DNA of 64,000 bases from Piromyces finnis (lineage: Eukaryota; Neocallimastigomycota; Neocallimastigomycetes; Neocallimastigales; Neocallimastigaceae), in assembly GCA_002104945.1 (NCBI GenBank), contig MCFH01000100.1, positions 1-64,000 of the forward strand. Direction: 5' to 3'. Positions 1 through 11,599 of the stretch are shown piece by piece. The notes beneath the pieces were generated by a model, which saw only the letters and a program-made list of their open reading frames with translations, did no database searches and was not told the DNA's origin. The position numbers were made by a program, and so were the translations under genes. The first letter of the stretch is position 1. Every line of letters begins with the position of its first letter.

Positions 1-108
1 AATAATATTTCAAAATTTTACTTTTATTTTAAAATATGTTATTGAAATAGTAATTAAATTGTTTAATAAAATAAAGATATTTAATATAATTAACCTTGTA
101 ATCTTGTA

Positions 109-152
109 TCCCATCACATTAATTAGGTCGAGAACCAGACTGCCGGTATTAA
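109..152 (+). other. Conserved GC-richer block, copy 1 (orphan)
   Basis: Core TCGAGAACCAGACTGCCGGT with flanking CACATTAATTAGG. It is one of five copies in the window and stands out from the surrounding A+T-rich DNA. Here no homeodomain gene follows. Function unknown: it may be a regulatory element or part of a noncoding RNA. Confidence 0.6.
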
Positions 153-694
153 ATAATTAAATTTTGATTATTTTGACATGAAATTTAAATTTTTATATAA
201 TATTAGTTAAATTAAAGCCAATATTTTTTAAAAAAACAAAATCTTTGGTAAAACGTAAAACGATATATCAATATATCTTTTGAAGTTATTTAATTTAGTT
301 TAAAACTTTAATTCTATTTGTTTTATTTAATTTGTTTTTTTTACAGTATATAGTATATAAGAAATAGAACGTATTATTATTAAATTTTTTATATATGATT
401 TTAATATTTTAATTTAATCAAGGTTATGAAATAATCTACTAAATGATTTATTTAATGTATTCGAATTATTAAAATTCATCCATTCGATTAATGTTGTTCA
501 GTTAAATTTCTATATTATTTTTATTGTTAATGAAATTTTATAATAGTTGCTATTTCGCTATTTCTACTACTACTACTACTACTACTAATAATATAATATA
601 TAAATATATATATTACTCAAAATATTATTTATGAATCAAAAAAATATTTTTTTTAAAGAGTAATATTTTATTATTATTATTATTATTATTATTA

Positions 695-2354
695 GTAGTA
701 GTAGTAGTAGTAGTAGAAATAGCGAAATAGCAACTATTATAAAATTTTCATTAACAATAAAAATAATATAGAAATTTAACTGAACAACATTAATCGAATG
801 GATGAATTTTAATAATTCGAATACATTAAATAAATCATTTAGTAGATTATTTCATAACCTTGATTAAATTAAAATATTAAAAATCATATATAAAAAAGTT
901 TAATAATAATACGTTCTATTTCTTATATACTATATACTGTAAAAAAAACAAATTAAATAAAACAAATAGAATTAAAGTTTTAAACTAAATTAAATAACTT
1001 CAAAAGATATATTGATATATCGTTTTACGTTTTACCAAAGATTTTTGTTTTTTTAAAAAATATTGGCTTTAATTTAACTAATATTATATAAAAATTTAAA
1101 TTTCATGTCAAAATAATCAAAATTTAATTATTTAATACCGGCAGTCTGGTTCTCGACCTAATTAATGTGATGGGATACAAGATTACAAGGTTAATTATAT
1201 TTAAATATCTTTATTTTATTAAACAATTTAATTACTATTTCAATAACATATTTTAAAATAAAAGTAAAATTTTGAAATATTATTATAATTTAATAAAATA
1301 TAAATAGGATTATAATAAATTGAATAAAAATTATTTATTATAACTACAACGGAATTTTAATATTTTATTTATGAATTATGGTCATTATAAATTGCGACTG
1401 TATAAAAACAATTATGTATAATTTATTATTTTAATTGTTTTCCAGAGTTTATAGATATATGGCTTTTCAATTTTTTAATTGATATATCAGAATTATTAAT
1501 GAAGTAAATAAACAAAAGAAAAAAATCTATTTAATAAAATAAATAATATATTATAATATTTTTTAATTATTATATTATATCAAATAATGGTAATTCATTA
1601 GCTATATAGAATATATATATAATAGCATTTGTATTTTATTCTATTCTATTTAATATTATTTTATATTATATTATATTATGATATATTAAACAATTACATT
1701 ATAATATTTCTATATTATACACTATATAAAATAATATAAAATGTCTTTTTTCTATTCTATATACATCTTCAAATTATCAAGTAAAATTTTGATATTTGGT
1801 GTAAAATAAAATTAAATCAATAATGGAAGGTACATCTAAGCATCTAGTAATGAAGTATAATCAAATAATATTATTTAAATTCATATGATACATTATAGCC
1901 ATGAAAAATTTTCTTCCTTATATACAATTTGTGGCTTGATTCTAAACTAATAAATATTTAATACAAATACATTAAATTAATACAAATAAGTAAATTGATA
2001 GATATTAAAGTATTTCTATAATATTGCTTTTTTTTTATATATAATTACTCTATAGTAAATCAAACGATATCAAGTGATATTCCATATTAAACATAAATAT
2101 TTCCTTTTTAGCTATTTATTTTATAGCAAAATAAAAAAGACAATGCTTGATATATATTGATTATGTAAAACAAAATAAAAATGACAATATTTAAAGTATT
2201 TACCTATTTACCAAGAGAAGAGGGATTGGTGGGTAATACAAATAATATACAGTATAAAACTAAAAAGGAATATCTATTTACATTATATATTATTATTAAT
2301 AAAAAATAATAATTTTAGTATTAGAAATAAATAATTTATCATATAAAAGACAAA

Positions 2355-2400
<46 letters not shown>
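695..2400. repeat. Inverted copy of the 35900-37560 segment
   Basis: Read on the minus strand, this stretch matches about 35900-37560 nearly base for base. Shared marks include the stretch around 2215-2240 against 36030-36055 ('CACCAATCCCTCTT' orientation), the block near 1380-1440 against 36840-36900, and the (ATA)n/(TAT)n tract that closes both copies. No gene is visible in it. In the other copy this sequence lies between homeodomain genes 2 and 3, so the left end of the window probably marks another homeodomain-type unit outside the window. Confidence 0.85.
1132..1176 (-). other. Conserved GC-richer block, copy 2 (orphan)
   Basis: Reverse complement of the block at 109-152, in the right arm of the palindrome. 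The core is identical. No homeodomain gene lies next to it within the window. Confidence 0.6.
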
Positions 2401-2401
<1 letters not shown>

Positions 2402-2402
2402 G
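2355..2402. repeat. (ATA)n microsatellite
   Basis: Uninterrupted trinucleotide tract. The inverted partner is the much longer (TAT)n tract at about 35760-35905, so this satellite sits on a duplication boundary. The adjacent stretch to about 2560 resembles 40190-40360 in direct orientation. No gene is seen between here and 3060. Confidence 0.8.
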
Positions 2403-3064
2403 AGCACAATAACAAAAATAAAATATAAAATTTTAATTTTTTTTTTGTTAATATTTTTATATAAGCATTATTGTTATTATATGATTTATATGTATAATTT
2501 ATTTAAAAACAATATAATAAAGCAATACTAATAATAAATATAAAGGAAATTCAAATAAGATCGCAAATATAAGAAACTATAATAATTATATATATTAAAG
2601 ATTATATATATATTGTTAAATACTTAATTTGCATTTTAAATAAATAGATATATATTCTGGAATTAGTTTGTGTTAACTAATATAATTCTTTAAAACCAAA
2701 ATAATAATTATAATAAATTACATTAGTTTATTAAAACTATAAAATAAAATAAAAAAATAATAAATATATATTAAAAACACTTTATTAAAAAATATTTTTT
2801 AATTCTGGCATAATTGTAATTTTATGAGTTTTTCCTTTTACCTTTTTTGATTAAGATATTTGTAAATGTATTTTTTTTTTTACTTAAACATAAAAAAACT
2901 AAATATAATAAACTCTTTTCTTTATTATAATTAAATAATAGTAGGTGATTTTTGCCTTTCTAAAACTTAATAATATACTACAATTAATTTATACTACATC
3001 CCTATATCTCTATATGAAATATAGTATATGATTTTAATAATAATTATTTCTACAATGTGAAATA

Positions 3065-3860
3065 ATGAAATGTAAATATTTGACAAATATAAGAATACGT
3101 AATGTAGATGTATAATCCCTAGAGTTCCGGCCTTATCGTTGAATAACAAATGATCAACGATAAGGCTCGTTTATATAAATAGAGTAGAGTAATTATTATT
3201 AAAAATGCTTCTTGTTTATAGTTAATTTTAAATAGTTTATCATTTAAAGTTAAAATTCTAAAATTAACCCTATATCAATTCTGATATGAAATTAATATGT
3301 CTAATAGGTCTCGCTATTAGCTACCTTTTATTTCTATTTAAAATCATTTTTATTATTTAAAGTATTCAATTTCATATTTAAATGTTTATATCAAATATTT
3401 TGTAAAATGAAAATAAAAACCTATATAATTGAATATTACCATAAATGTTATATAAACATAGATTAATGTAATATTAGAATAGATTATTATGTAGTTTCTT
3501 TAGTACATTTTATTTAGTACATTAATGTATTTATTATATTTTTATAATCATGTGATAAATTAAGTAATATAAGTTAATTTTTTAGAAAGAATTTAATTTT
3601 AAATAATATATGTTTTATTAATAACTTTGTTTATTACGTTCCAATATTTCTATTCTATCTAAATACTAAAACGTTAACTCTGTCGTTTTTTACTATTAAA
3701 ACAAGAAGCCTTCTTAATAACAATTATTCCCTAGTCTATTTATACTAATGAGGCTTACTTTATAATTAATTGACCAATTATAAGAATTATATGGATTATA
3801 CATCTACATTATTCTTTTACATTACATGTTCTTATATTTGTTATATATTTACATTTACTT
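3065..3860. mobile_element. MITE-like element with diverged terminal inverted repeats
   Basis: The left end (about 3067-3200) and right end (about 3700-3860) are imperfect inverted copies: both carry ACAAATATAAGAA, ATGTAGATGTATAATCC, a CCTAG motif, and AAGCTTCTTGT-like sequence further in. The left arm also holds a short perfect hairpin at about 3133-3169 (GCCTTATCGTTGA and its complement). There is no coding capacity and no clear target duplication, so it is most likely a decayed nonautonomous DNA transposon. Confidence 0.5.
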
Positions 3861-3959
3861 TCTTATACATTATAAAAATAGTTAATAATATAGTATAACT
3901 ATATAAAAAATTGAATAATATAATCAAGTAATATTTTTAAATGAATGAATATTGTAATG

Positions 3960-4570
3960 TAAAGATTTTTTATTAATATTTAAATTGATGTTACGATATT
4001 TTGATTCGAGAATATATAAAGTATCCCATTGATAAAAAAAATTAAAAATAGATTATTAATTTTATTTTTATATTTTAAGTACTATGTCTCATAATAATGA
4101 CTTTAATTATTTGATTTTTTACTTTAAAACTAAAATTAAATATTGTAAATTTGAAAATAGAAAGGTTTTTAAAATTTAAACTCTAATGCTTTAAAAATGT
4201 TAAAATCGACTGTGTAATATAGTTAAACAGAAATAAAGTTTAATGCTTAAAAACTTTCTATTAATTAATTTTCAAAATAAACTACAATTGATTAATAAAA
4301 GTTTAAATAGGTTAAAAATAGTTTAAAATCTTATTTATTTCGAAATTTGTATACCTTTATTTTTGTATTATTGGACTATTCTAAAAGAAATAGATGACAC
4401 AAAAAAAGTTAAAAATTCAAGTATAAAAATTCGTTTTCTTTTTTTTTTTTTTTGTTTTTTTGTTTTTGTTTTTCTATTTTATCTTTACTTTTTTTTTAAA
4501 AATAATAAAAGAAAATAAATTAACAATTAAATAACAATTTTTTTTTACTTTTTTTAATAAATTATTAAAA
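3960..4570 (+). promoter_or_regulatory. Conserved 5' flank of HMG gene copy 1
   Basis: This stretch is shared almost unchanged by all three HMG genes (also at 30473-31030 reversed, and 50250-50856). It contains 'ATTGGACTATTCTAAAAG', a long T-rich tract, and an A-rich leader just before the ATG. Such conservation outside the coding region fits either a promoter/5' UTR or recent duplication. No specific binding site can be assigned. Confidence 0.55.
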
Positions 4571-6156
4571 ATGTTTTACGATATTAATAATATTAATAAC
4601 ATTAATTATCAACAATTTGATATACTAAACTCAAAGAATTCTAATAATTCCATTTTAAATCTTCAAAGTGGTAATTTCTCTGATGTGTTAGATCCTACCT
4701 TGACGAACTTTACTCAAAACAATATTAAGAATATTCAGGTTACTTCCCATCCAAATATTGTCTCTCTTCCTTTTAATACTAACTACCTCTTTGATAATTT
4801 TGGTAATAACACTGTAAAAACAATATATGACAAGAATAATTATCAAAATAATAATAATCAAGTGAATTACATTCCAGCTATTGATATTAATAACAATTTT
4901 AATATTATTAATCATAATAATAATATTATTAGTGATATAAATATCAATAATAATATTGATTTTGGAAATTTAATCAATAATGAATTTATACTCAAAAATA
5001 ATAATAATTATAATTATAATAATTATAATAATTATTTAACTATTGTTAATAAGAATAATAATATTAATAATAATCAAATCTATATTAGTCAAATTAATAA
5101 TGGCCATATCAACAATCTAGTCAATTGCGATCAATTGAATTATAATCAAAATATTAATTATCAAGTAATCAATAATGATTTTATGAATTATGATCAAAAT
5201 GTTAATAATATTATTAATATCAACAATAATATCAATAATAATATCAACAATAATATCAATAATAATATCAATAATAATATCAATAATATCAGTATTGATG
5301 TTTATAAAAACGCTTTTAATAATAAAATTGATTATTATAATTATTATTATATTCCATCTAATGAAAATGATGACTTTTCAAATGAAGTAAGAAAATTAAT
5401 TCAACAAGCTTCAAATAGAATTGAAATATTAAGATTAGCAAAAGCAATGGATCAAGAATATCTTTTGTATTTTATGGAAGAATTGAATGATTGTGATGTT
5501 GAGTTTTTATTGAAAGATAAAGATATTTTACAAAAAATATCAACCATTTACACATCATTCATTTTCAATGAAAAAAGAAAATATGGTAATAAAATACCTC
5601 GTCCATTAAATTGTTTTATGATTTTTAAAAAATACTTGACCTACTATTTTAAACAAAACAATGCAATTCACTATAATTATAAAATTTTAAATGGATATTT
5701 TGGAGAATTATGGAAATGTCAAAATGATGAGGTAAAGAACGCTTTTATTCACCGTCAAAACATTCATAAAATAATTCATCATTATGTGTATGTATATATT
5801 TATACAATTATGTATTTATGTATTTTAATATTTTAATATTTAATTATAATAATATAATTAATTAAATATGATTATTAATAAAATTAAAATTATTAAATTA
5901 ATAATATTATTCTAATATATTTAATATTTTAATGGTATCAAAATGATTCAACAGATATAAAGGTTACAAGTTTATTCAAACCAAAGGCAAAAATAAGCAT
6001 GATTATAGATTCATTATAAGTAAGATGAAAAAGATGATAAAAGAAAATAAAATGAAGAAATGCCTTAAATATTTAGAAATGATAAAACCTGAAGATAGAA
6101 TAAAACATCGAGATGAAATTATCGAAATACTTAATTTTTTAAAGAAAAAAATCTAA
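4571..6156 (+). CDS. Asn-rich MATA-type HMG-box protein, copy 1 (two exons)
   Basis: Predicted nuclear, sequence-specific DNA-binding protein of the fungal mating-type HMG family. Exon 1 is 4571-5787, the intron 5788-5954 (donor GTATGT, acceptor CAACAG) and exon 2 5955-6156; the splice keeps frame and gives 472 residues. Residues 1-260 are Asn-rich low complexity. From about residue 341 the box begins IPRPLNCFMIFKKY, matching the RPxNxFMxF signature, and continues to an LWK motif. The intron falls inside the box: splicing replaces an off-family tail with HHYVYKGYKF, which fits the usual 'YPDYKF' end of MATA boxes. A basic 60-residue tail follows. The gene is convergent with pheromone-like gene A, 845 bp away. 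What is seen: ORF, splice logic and motif. Inferred: a mating-type regulator. It could instead be another HMG-box transcription factor. Confidence 0.85.
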
Positions 6157-6620
6157 GCATTCAATATTTTCAAATTTAAAATTATAAAATATTGAATTTA
6201 AGGTTATAAAAATAAATAAAATAAGGTTGTTTTTTTTATATTTAACAAAATAAACTTTTATTTGTAATACTTATTCTTATAATAAATATATAAATTTTAA
6301 TGAAAAAAAAATATATTACTAATATTATAATATTTTTTTAATATAATAAAAAATTAAATAAAAAAAAAATTTCATAAAGAAATTTTAAATAATTATCATC
6401 TTATTAAATATATAATATGTTTAAAATATAAATTAAAGAATGTTATAGTTTTAGGTGTTTCACTAGTTCATTGTTTTATGTTTTAAGCTTTTTTTTTTTT
6501 TTTTTTTTTTTTTTTATGGTATAACAAAACATTACATATCCATAATAATTTTTTAATCTAAATTTAACTCTATTAATTATTAAATATATTCAATTTTACT
6601 TTTAATAATTCAATATAAAT
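6157..6620. other. Gene-free spacer between HMG copy 1 and the A/B palindrome
   Basis: A+T-rich DNA with a long T tract near 6490-6515. It is shared in part with the region after HMG copy 3. I see no gene or RNA. Confidence 0.6.
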
Positions 6621-7000
6621 TTACCGAACTTTATATTGTAAAAAAAATGTTTTTTTAAATATTTTATTTAATAAATAATTTTATAAATAAGTAAAATGAA
6701 ATATTTATACATTAATAATAAGAAAAACACAAAATCCATTTTAATTATTGAATAAAACTTTTTTATTTTATTTTATTTTATTTATTGTTTTTTTATTATT
6801 AAAATATAATTTTTATAATTATTTAAATTTATTATATAAAAGGATTTATATACATGTGAGTATTTTAAAATATATTTAAAATTATGAAATTATAGTAATT
6901 GATAAAAAGTAAAAAAAAATGTTTTATTTATTTATTCATTTATAAAATTAAAATTATTAATAAGGCTTTATATTATTTTTTTATTAGTTTGATTCGTTGT

Positions 7001-7150
7001 TCATTGAACGACACAGCTACAAGTAACATATGGATTAATGTTACTTTTAATTTTATTTTTAGTTATACCATTTTTTGATTTTATAGAATTTGCAACAACT
7101 CTAGCACCAGTAGCTTTTAATAAAACGGAATTTGAATTTGAACTTGGCAT
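7001..7150 (-). CDS. CaaX-terminated pheromone-precursor-like peptide A (49 aa)
   Basis: Small ORF, ATG at 7150, TGA at 7003-7001. The protein starts MPSSNSNSVLLKATGA and ends NINPYVTCSCVVQ. The last four residues, CVVQ, form a CaaX box; Gln at the end favours farnesyltransferase. No signal peptide or membrane segment is visible, as in yeast a-factor-type precursors, which are exported by an ABC transporter after prenylation. The final 13 residues are identical in all four paralogs while the N-terminal half varies, as expected of a conserved mature peptide. In Saccharomyces and Schizosaccharomyces the N-terminal cut follows Asn; here Asn lies before INPYVTC and before PYVTC, so a cut there is possible. 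It lies tail to tail with HMG copy 1. Differs from peptide B by Arg for Lys at residue 17. The pheromone role is inferred. Confidence 0.78.
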   Translation of the reverse strand: MPSSNSNSVLLKATGARVVANSIKSKNGITKNKIKSNINPYVTCSCVVQ

Positions 7151-7350
7151 TTTATTTTTTATTTGATTAATATTCGTGGAATATAGATGAAATTTATTAC
7201 TTTTTTAAATACTTTAAATTTAAATAATAGCAATATCTTTTTAAAATATTATTAAATTTTGATTTTTGAATTTCGATTATTATATTGAGAGAAGATTTAA
7301 ATAATAAAATTCAATTTTAAAATAATAAATAATCAAGAAAACAAATGCTT

Positions 7351-7372
7351 CTTATATATACTTTTATAAACC
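7351..7372 (-). promoter_or_regulatory. TATA region of peptide gene A
   Basis: On the minus strand this reads TTTATAAAAGTATATATAAG. The same string stands upstream of all four peptide genes, about 200-260 bp before the ATG. Upstream of it is another shared string with ATTGT, which resembles an HMG-box core site; that last point is only suggestive. Confidence 0.55.
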
Positions 7373-8339
7373 ATTATTACAATTGCTATCCTATATAAAA
7401 TTACATTTTATTAAAGTTATTATTCTTTATAATTAACAACATTATTGTTATTAAATTTTAAAAGATAGGAGTTAAAACATATTATTAAAAGTTCCTATTT
7501 AATCTAAAAAGAATATACATATAATAGAACTAATAATATAACTTTAATTTACTTTTATTAATATTTTATAATTATTAAAAAATATTAATACTTAATTTTT
7601 ATTTTCCTTTTTTTAAAATTTAATAATTAATTAGATTAAACGAATATTCAAAAAGTTTGTATTAAAAATGAATTAAAACAGGAGAAGATAAATTTTATAT
7701 GGGCATAAAACTATAATGTATTAGAATTAAAAAACGGAATAATTTTGTAATTCTTATAAAATATTTGATAGTATTTAAACTTTACAACAATTTTAAAAAT
7801 ATAAATGTGACTATTTTACATTCCTATTACAAAAATAATAATTATTATAAAGATATTTTATTATTATTGTAATGATGAATAAACATTGTTTATGTTTTAA
7901 TTAATAAAAACCATATGATAATGTATCTTTTCTTAAAATTTAATTATTTAATAAGATTACTAATTATTATAATTAAATAAAAGAAAAAGATGTATTTTAA
8001 ATCATTAGTTATTTTATTACTCTTCTTCCAATTATGAATAACATAATTTATTAATTGAAACAATATATTATTACAGTTAAACCAGATTTCATATACAATA
8101 TATTAATAGTATTGTTTAGTTTAGTAATTATTTGTCTTTTTAATTAATAAATTATATCAATATAATTAGGTATTTATATTCTCATAGGATTTAAATATTT
8201 ATTGATAAAATTATTAAAATGAAAAATTATTATTATTTAAAAATATTATAGCGTTAAATGAAAATTATAAAAATAAGAAGTTTATGTATTTTATATAATA
8301 TTTAAATATTTATTTTCATTTTCATTATCAACATAGTTC

Positions 8340-8990
8340 ATAAAGTACATTTAAAATAAATAAATAGGTTTCTATTTTCTCGAAATACAAAATATAAATA
8401 TATTTTTTTATCTTTTCTTCTTTTCCTTTCCCACTAATTAATTTTAAATTTTAATATAAAATGTGGATTATTTTTATTTTTTTTTTTATATTTATTAAAC
8501 TTTTTAAAAAATAACAAAGAAAACTTTTTAATTAAAAAATTGACCAATAAACATTCAAAATCAATAATTAAAAGATCTTTAAAAAAAGTTTACCTTTTAC
8601 TAAAACACTACTAAATGAATTGATGAATTGTTATCTTTTAATTATATAATGTTATTATTAATAAATCTTTATAATATTTTAATATTGGTAAATTGTATTT
8701 TAATAAGAATATTTAATATATTTTATAAACTAATTAATTATATTAACTAATACTAATACTTTAAATATTACTATTAATATATTAATATATTATATTGCTA
8801 TTAAAAGTTTACCTTAAACTTAAAAGAAATGTTGAGTATTTTTAATATGCCATTTAAATAAAAATAAGATAGGATTATTAAATATTTTATAGAAAATACC
8901 ACCAATACCATTTAAATTATAATATCTTAACTATATTAAATATTAATATCAAAACATATTAAAATAATATATAAATACTAATAAGATTTT
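8340..8990 (+). repeat. Repeat module X, copy 1
   Basis: Noncoding module that lies upstream of peptide genes B, C and D. Marks are a TTTTCTCGAAATACAAAAT start, a pyrimidine tract, AAAATGTGGATTATTTTTAT, and TAACAAAGAAAACTTTTTAA. Further copies are at 10735-11345, 26640-27300, 42250-42890 and, degenerate, 60575-60920. There is no plausible ORF. It is either the far upstream part of the duplicated unit or a mobile element carried with it. Confidence 0.65.
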
Positions 8991-9751
8991 TTAAAATAAA
9001 AAATAATATATATGAAATCTGGTTTAACTGTAATAATATATTGTTTCAATTAATAAATTATGTTATTCATAATTGGAAGAAGAGTAATAAAATAACTAAT
9101 GATTTAAAATACATCTTTTTCTTTTATTTAATTATAATAATTAGTAATCTTATTAAATAATTAAATTTTAAGAAAAGATACATTATCATATGGTTTTTAT
9201 TAATTAAAACATAAACAATGTTTATTCATCATTACAATAATAATAAAATATCTTTATAATAATTATTATTTTTGTAATAGGAATGTAAAATAGTCACATT
9301 TATATTTTTAAAATTGTTGTAAAGTTTAAATACTATCAAATATTTTATAAGAATTACAAAATTATTCCGTTTTTTAATTCTAATACATTATAGTTTTATG
9401 CCCATATAAAATTTATCTTCTCCTGTTTTAATTCATTTTTAATACACACTTTTTGAATATTCGTTTAATCTAATTAATTATTAAATTTTAAAAAAAAGGA
9501 AAATAAGAATTAAATATTAATATTTTTTTTAATAATTATAAAATATTAATTAATAAATAAACAAATATTAAAGCAAATTAAAATTATATTATCAACTTCA
9601 CTATATACGTTCTTTTCAGATTAAAAAAGTACTTTTAATAATACGTTTTAACTCCTATCTTTGAAATTTAATAGCATTTATTGTTGTTAATAATTAAGAA
9701 TAATAACTTTAATAAAATGTAATTTTATATAGGATAGCAATTGTAATAATG

Positions 9752-9775
9752 GTTTATAAAAGTATATATAAGAAG
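9752..9775 (+). promoter_or_regulatory. TATA region of peptide gene B
   Basis: TTTATAAAAGTATATATAAG about 255 bp before the ATG. It is preceded by GGATAGCAATTGTAATAATG, which is shared by the other peptide genes. Confidence 0.55.
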
Positions 9776-10008
9776 CATTTGTTTTCTTGATTCTTTTATT
9801 ATTTTAAAATTGAATTTTATTATTTAAATCTTTTCTCAATTTAATAATCGAAAATCCAAAAATCAAAATTTAATAATACTTAAAAAAGATATTTCTATAA
9901 AATATTTAAATATAAATTATTTAAATATATATTGTTTAAATTTAAAGTATTTAAAAGAGTAATAAATTTCATCTATATTCCACGAATACTAATCAAATCA
10001 AAAATAAA

Positions 10009-10158
10009 ATGCCAAGTTCAAATTCAAATTCCGTTTTATTAAAAGCTACTGGTGCTAAAGTTGTTGCAAATTCTATAAAATCAAAAAATGGTATAACTAA
10101 AAATAAAATTAAAAGTAACATTAATCCATATGTTACTTGTAGCTGTGTCGTTCAATGA
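10009..10158 (+). CDS. CaaX-terminated pheromone-precursor-like peptide B (49 aa)
   Basis: ORF from ATG at 10009 to TGA at 10156-10158, in the right arm of the palindrome. It is the mirror copy of gene A and differs by one residue (Lys17). It ends NINPYVTCSCVVQ with CaaX box CVVQ; a second Cys lies two residues upstream. A run of basic residues (KNKIKS) precedes the conserved tail and could mark a processing site. The short leader, the absence of a signal peptide and the strict tail fit fungal lipopeptide pheromone precursors. Alternatives are a small prenylated protein of another role. Neighbours: module X upstream, a second module X copy 580 bp downstream, and no receptor gene. Confidence 0.78.
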   Translation: MPSSNSNSVLLKATGAKVVANSIKSKNGITKNKIKSNINPYVTCSCVVQ

Positions 10159-10734
10159 ACAACGAATCAAACTAATAAAAAAATAATATAAAGACTTATT
10201 TATAATTTTAATTTTACAAATGAATAAATAAATAAAACATTTTTTTTTACTTTTTATCAATTACTATAATTTCATAATTTTAAATATATTTTAAAATACT
10301 CTCACATGTATATATAAATCCTTTTATATAATAAATTTAAATAGTAATAAAAATTATATTTTAATAATAAAATAAAATTAAAAAGTTTTATTCAATAATT
10401 AAAATGGATTTTTTGTTTTTCTTATTATTAATGTATAAATATTTCATTTTACTTATTTATAAAATTATTTATTAGATAAAATATTTAAAAAACATTTTTT
10501 TTTTACAGTATAAATTTAATTAAGTATAATCAATGAAATGTTAAATTAGGATTATAAAATTACCAGTAACAATAATTGTAATTATTTTTTAAATTTTATT
10601 TATATTATATAAATGTATACATTAATTATATCAAAACAAACTTAAACTTTATTACAATAAATGTTTTTTTTTATAATAAAAAGTTAAAAATAATAATTAT
10701 TAAAAATAATTAATTTAACTAATAAAGAACATTT

Positions 10735-11345
10735 AAAAATAAATAAAATAAGTTTTTATTTTCTCAAAATATAAAATATAAATATATTATTTTATCTTTT
10801 CTTCTCTTTAGCAACTTTTTTCTTTTTCGTATCTTCTACTTTTCCCACTAATTAATTTTAAATTTTAATATAAAATGTGGATTATTTTTATTTTATTTTT
10901 TTTTATATTTATTAAACTTTTTAAAAAATAACAAAGAAAACTTTTTAATTAAAAAATTGACCAATAAACATTCAAAATCAATAATTAAAAGATCTTTAAA
11001 AAAAGTTTTAACTTTTACTAAAGCACTTCTAAATGAATTGATGAATTGTTATCTTTTAATTATATAATGTTATTATTATTAATTCTTTATAATATTTTAA
11101 TATTGATAAATTGTATTTTTATAAGAATATTTAATATATTTTATTAACTAATTAATTATATTAATTAATACTTAAAGTATTAGTATTACCTAAAGTTTTC
11201 TTATTTTAATTAAGCTTTGAGTGTTTTTAATATACCATATATATAAAAATAATATATAATTATTATATATTATTATCAATATTTTAATATCTTATTATTT
11301 ATTATATATTGAATATCAATATTAAGGCATATTAAAACATTTTAT
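10735..11345 (+). repeat. Repeat module X, copy 2, with decayed flank
   Basis: The module starts TTTTCTCAAAATATAAAAT and contains the CTTCTCTTTAGCAACTTTTTTC segment missing from copy 1. The following 250 bp still resemble the part that elsewhere leads to a peptide gene, but the similarity fades near 11600 and no peptide ORF remains. I read this as a unit that lost its peptide gene. Confidence 0.55.
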
Positions 11346-11599
11346 AAATAGTATTAAGATTAAAAAAATAAAACATTATTTATGAAAATTGGTTTAATCA
11401 TAATAATGCATTGTCACAACTATTTAATCATATTATTCATTATTTTAAGAAGAATAACTTATAATTTGAAAATGCACCCTTTTATTTAATTATAATATAA
11501 CTTGTAACCTTATTTAATAATTTAATTTTTATAAAGATACATTATTACATGTATTTTATTAACTAAAAATTAAAATATGAACATATCATCTTATTATGA

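Larger units (their letters stand above)
1..1284. repeat. Long palindrome, arms about 1-590 and 695-1284
   Basis: Position 1 pairs with about 1284 and the arms stay nearly identical inward to an ACT/AGT and ATT trinucleotide tract around 565-720. Only small indels separate the arms. The left arm starts at the window edge, so the palindrome probably continues outside. The same sequence occurs once more at about 36970-37560, upstream of the third homeodomain gene. No credible ORF lies in either arm. Both arms carry the GC-richer conserved block listed separately. Confidence 0.9.
6620..10520. repeat. Palindrome carrying pheromone-like genes A and B (arms about 6620-8130 and 9010-10520)
   Basis: The arms are close inverted copies; the centre is near 8580. 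Each arm holds one 49-codon peptide gene with its TATA region, reading outward from the centre. The spacer of about 880 bp holds a copy of repeat module X (8340-8990). Small indels and substitutions separate the arms, including one codon difference between the two peptides, so this is a real diverged repeat and not simply a collapsed read artefact. Confidence 0.85.

Noticed and set aside
109-152. GC-richer block considered as a tRNA gene
   Set aside because: Too short for a cloverleaf, and the flanks do not provide an acceptor stem or A box.
3133-3169. Hairpin considered as a bacterial-type terminator or tRNA
   Set aside because: The window is eukaryotic, no tRNA arms or anticodon loop can be drawn, and it lies within an inverted-repeat element.
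4688-4915. Minus-strand ORF and the 5190-5390 Ile-rich ORF
   Set aside because: Shadows of the Asn-rich HMG protein coding region.
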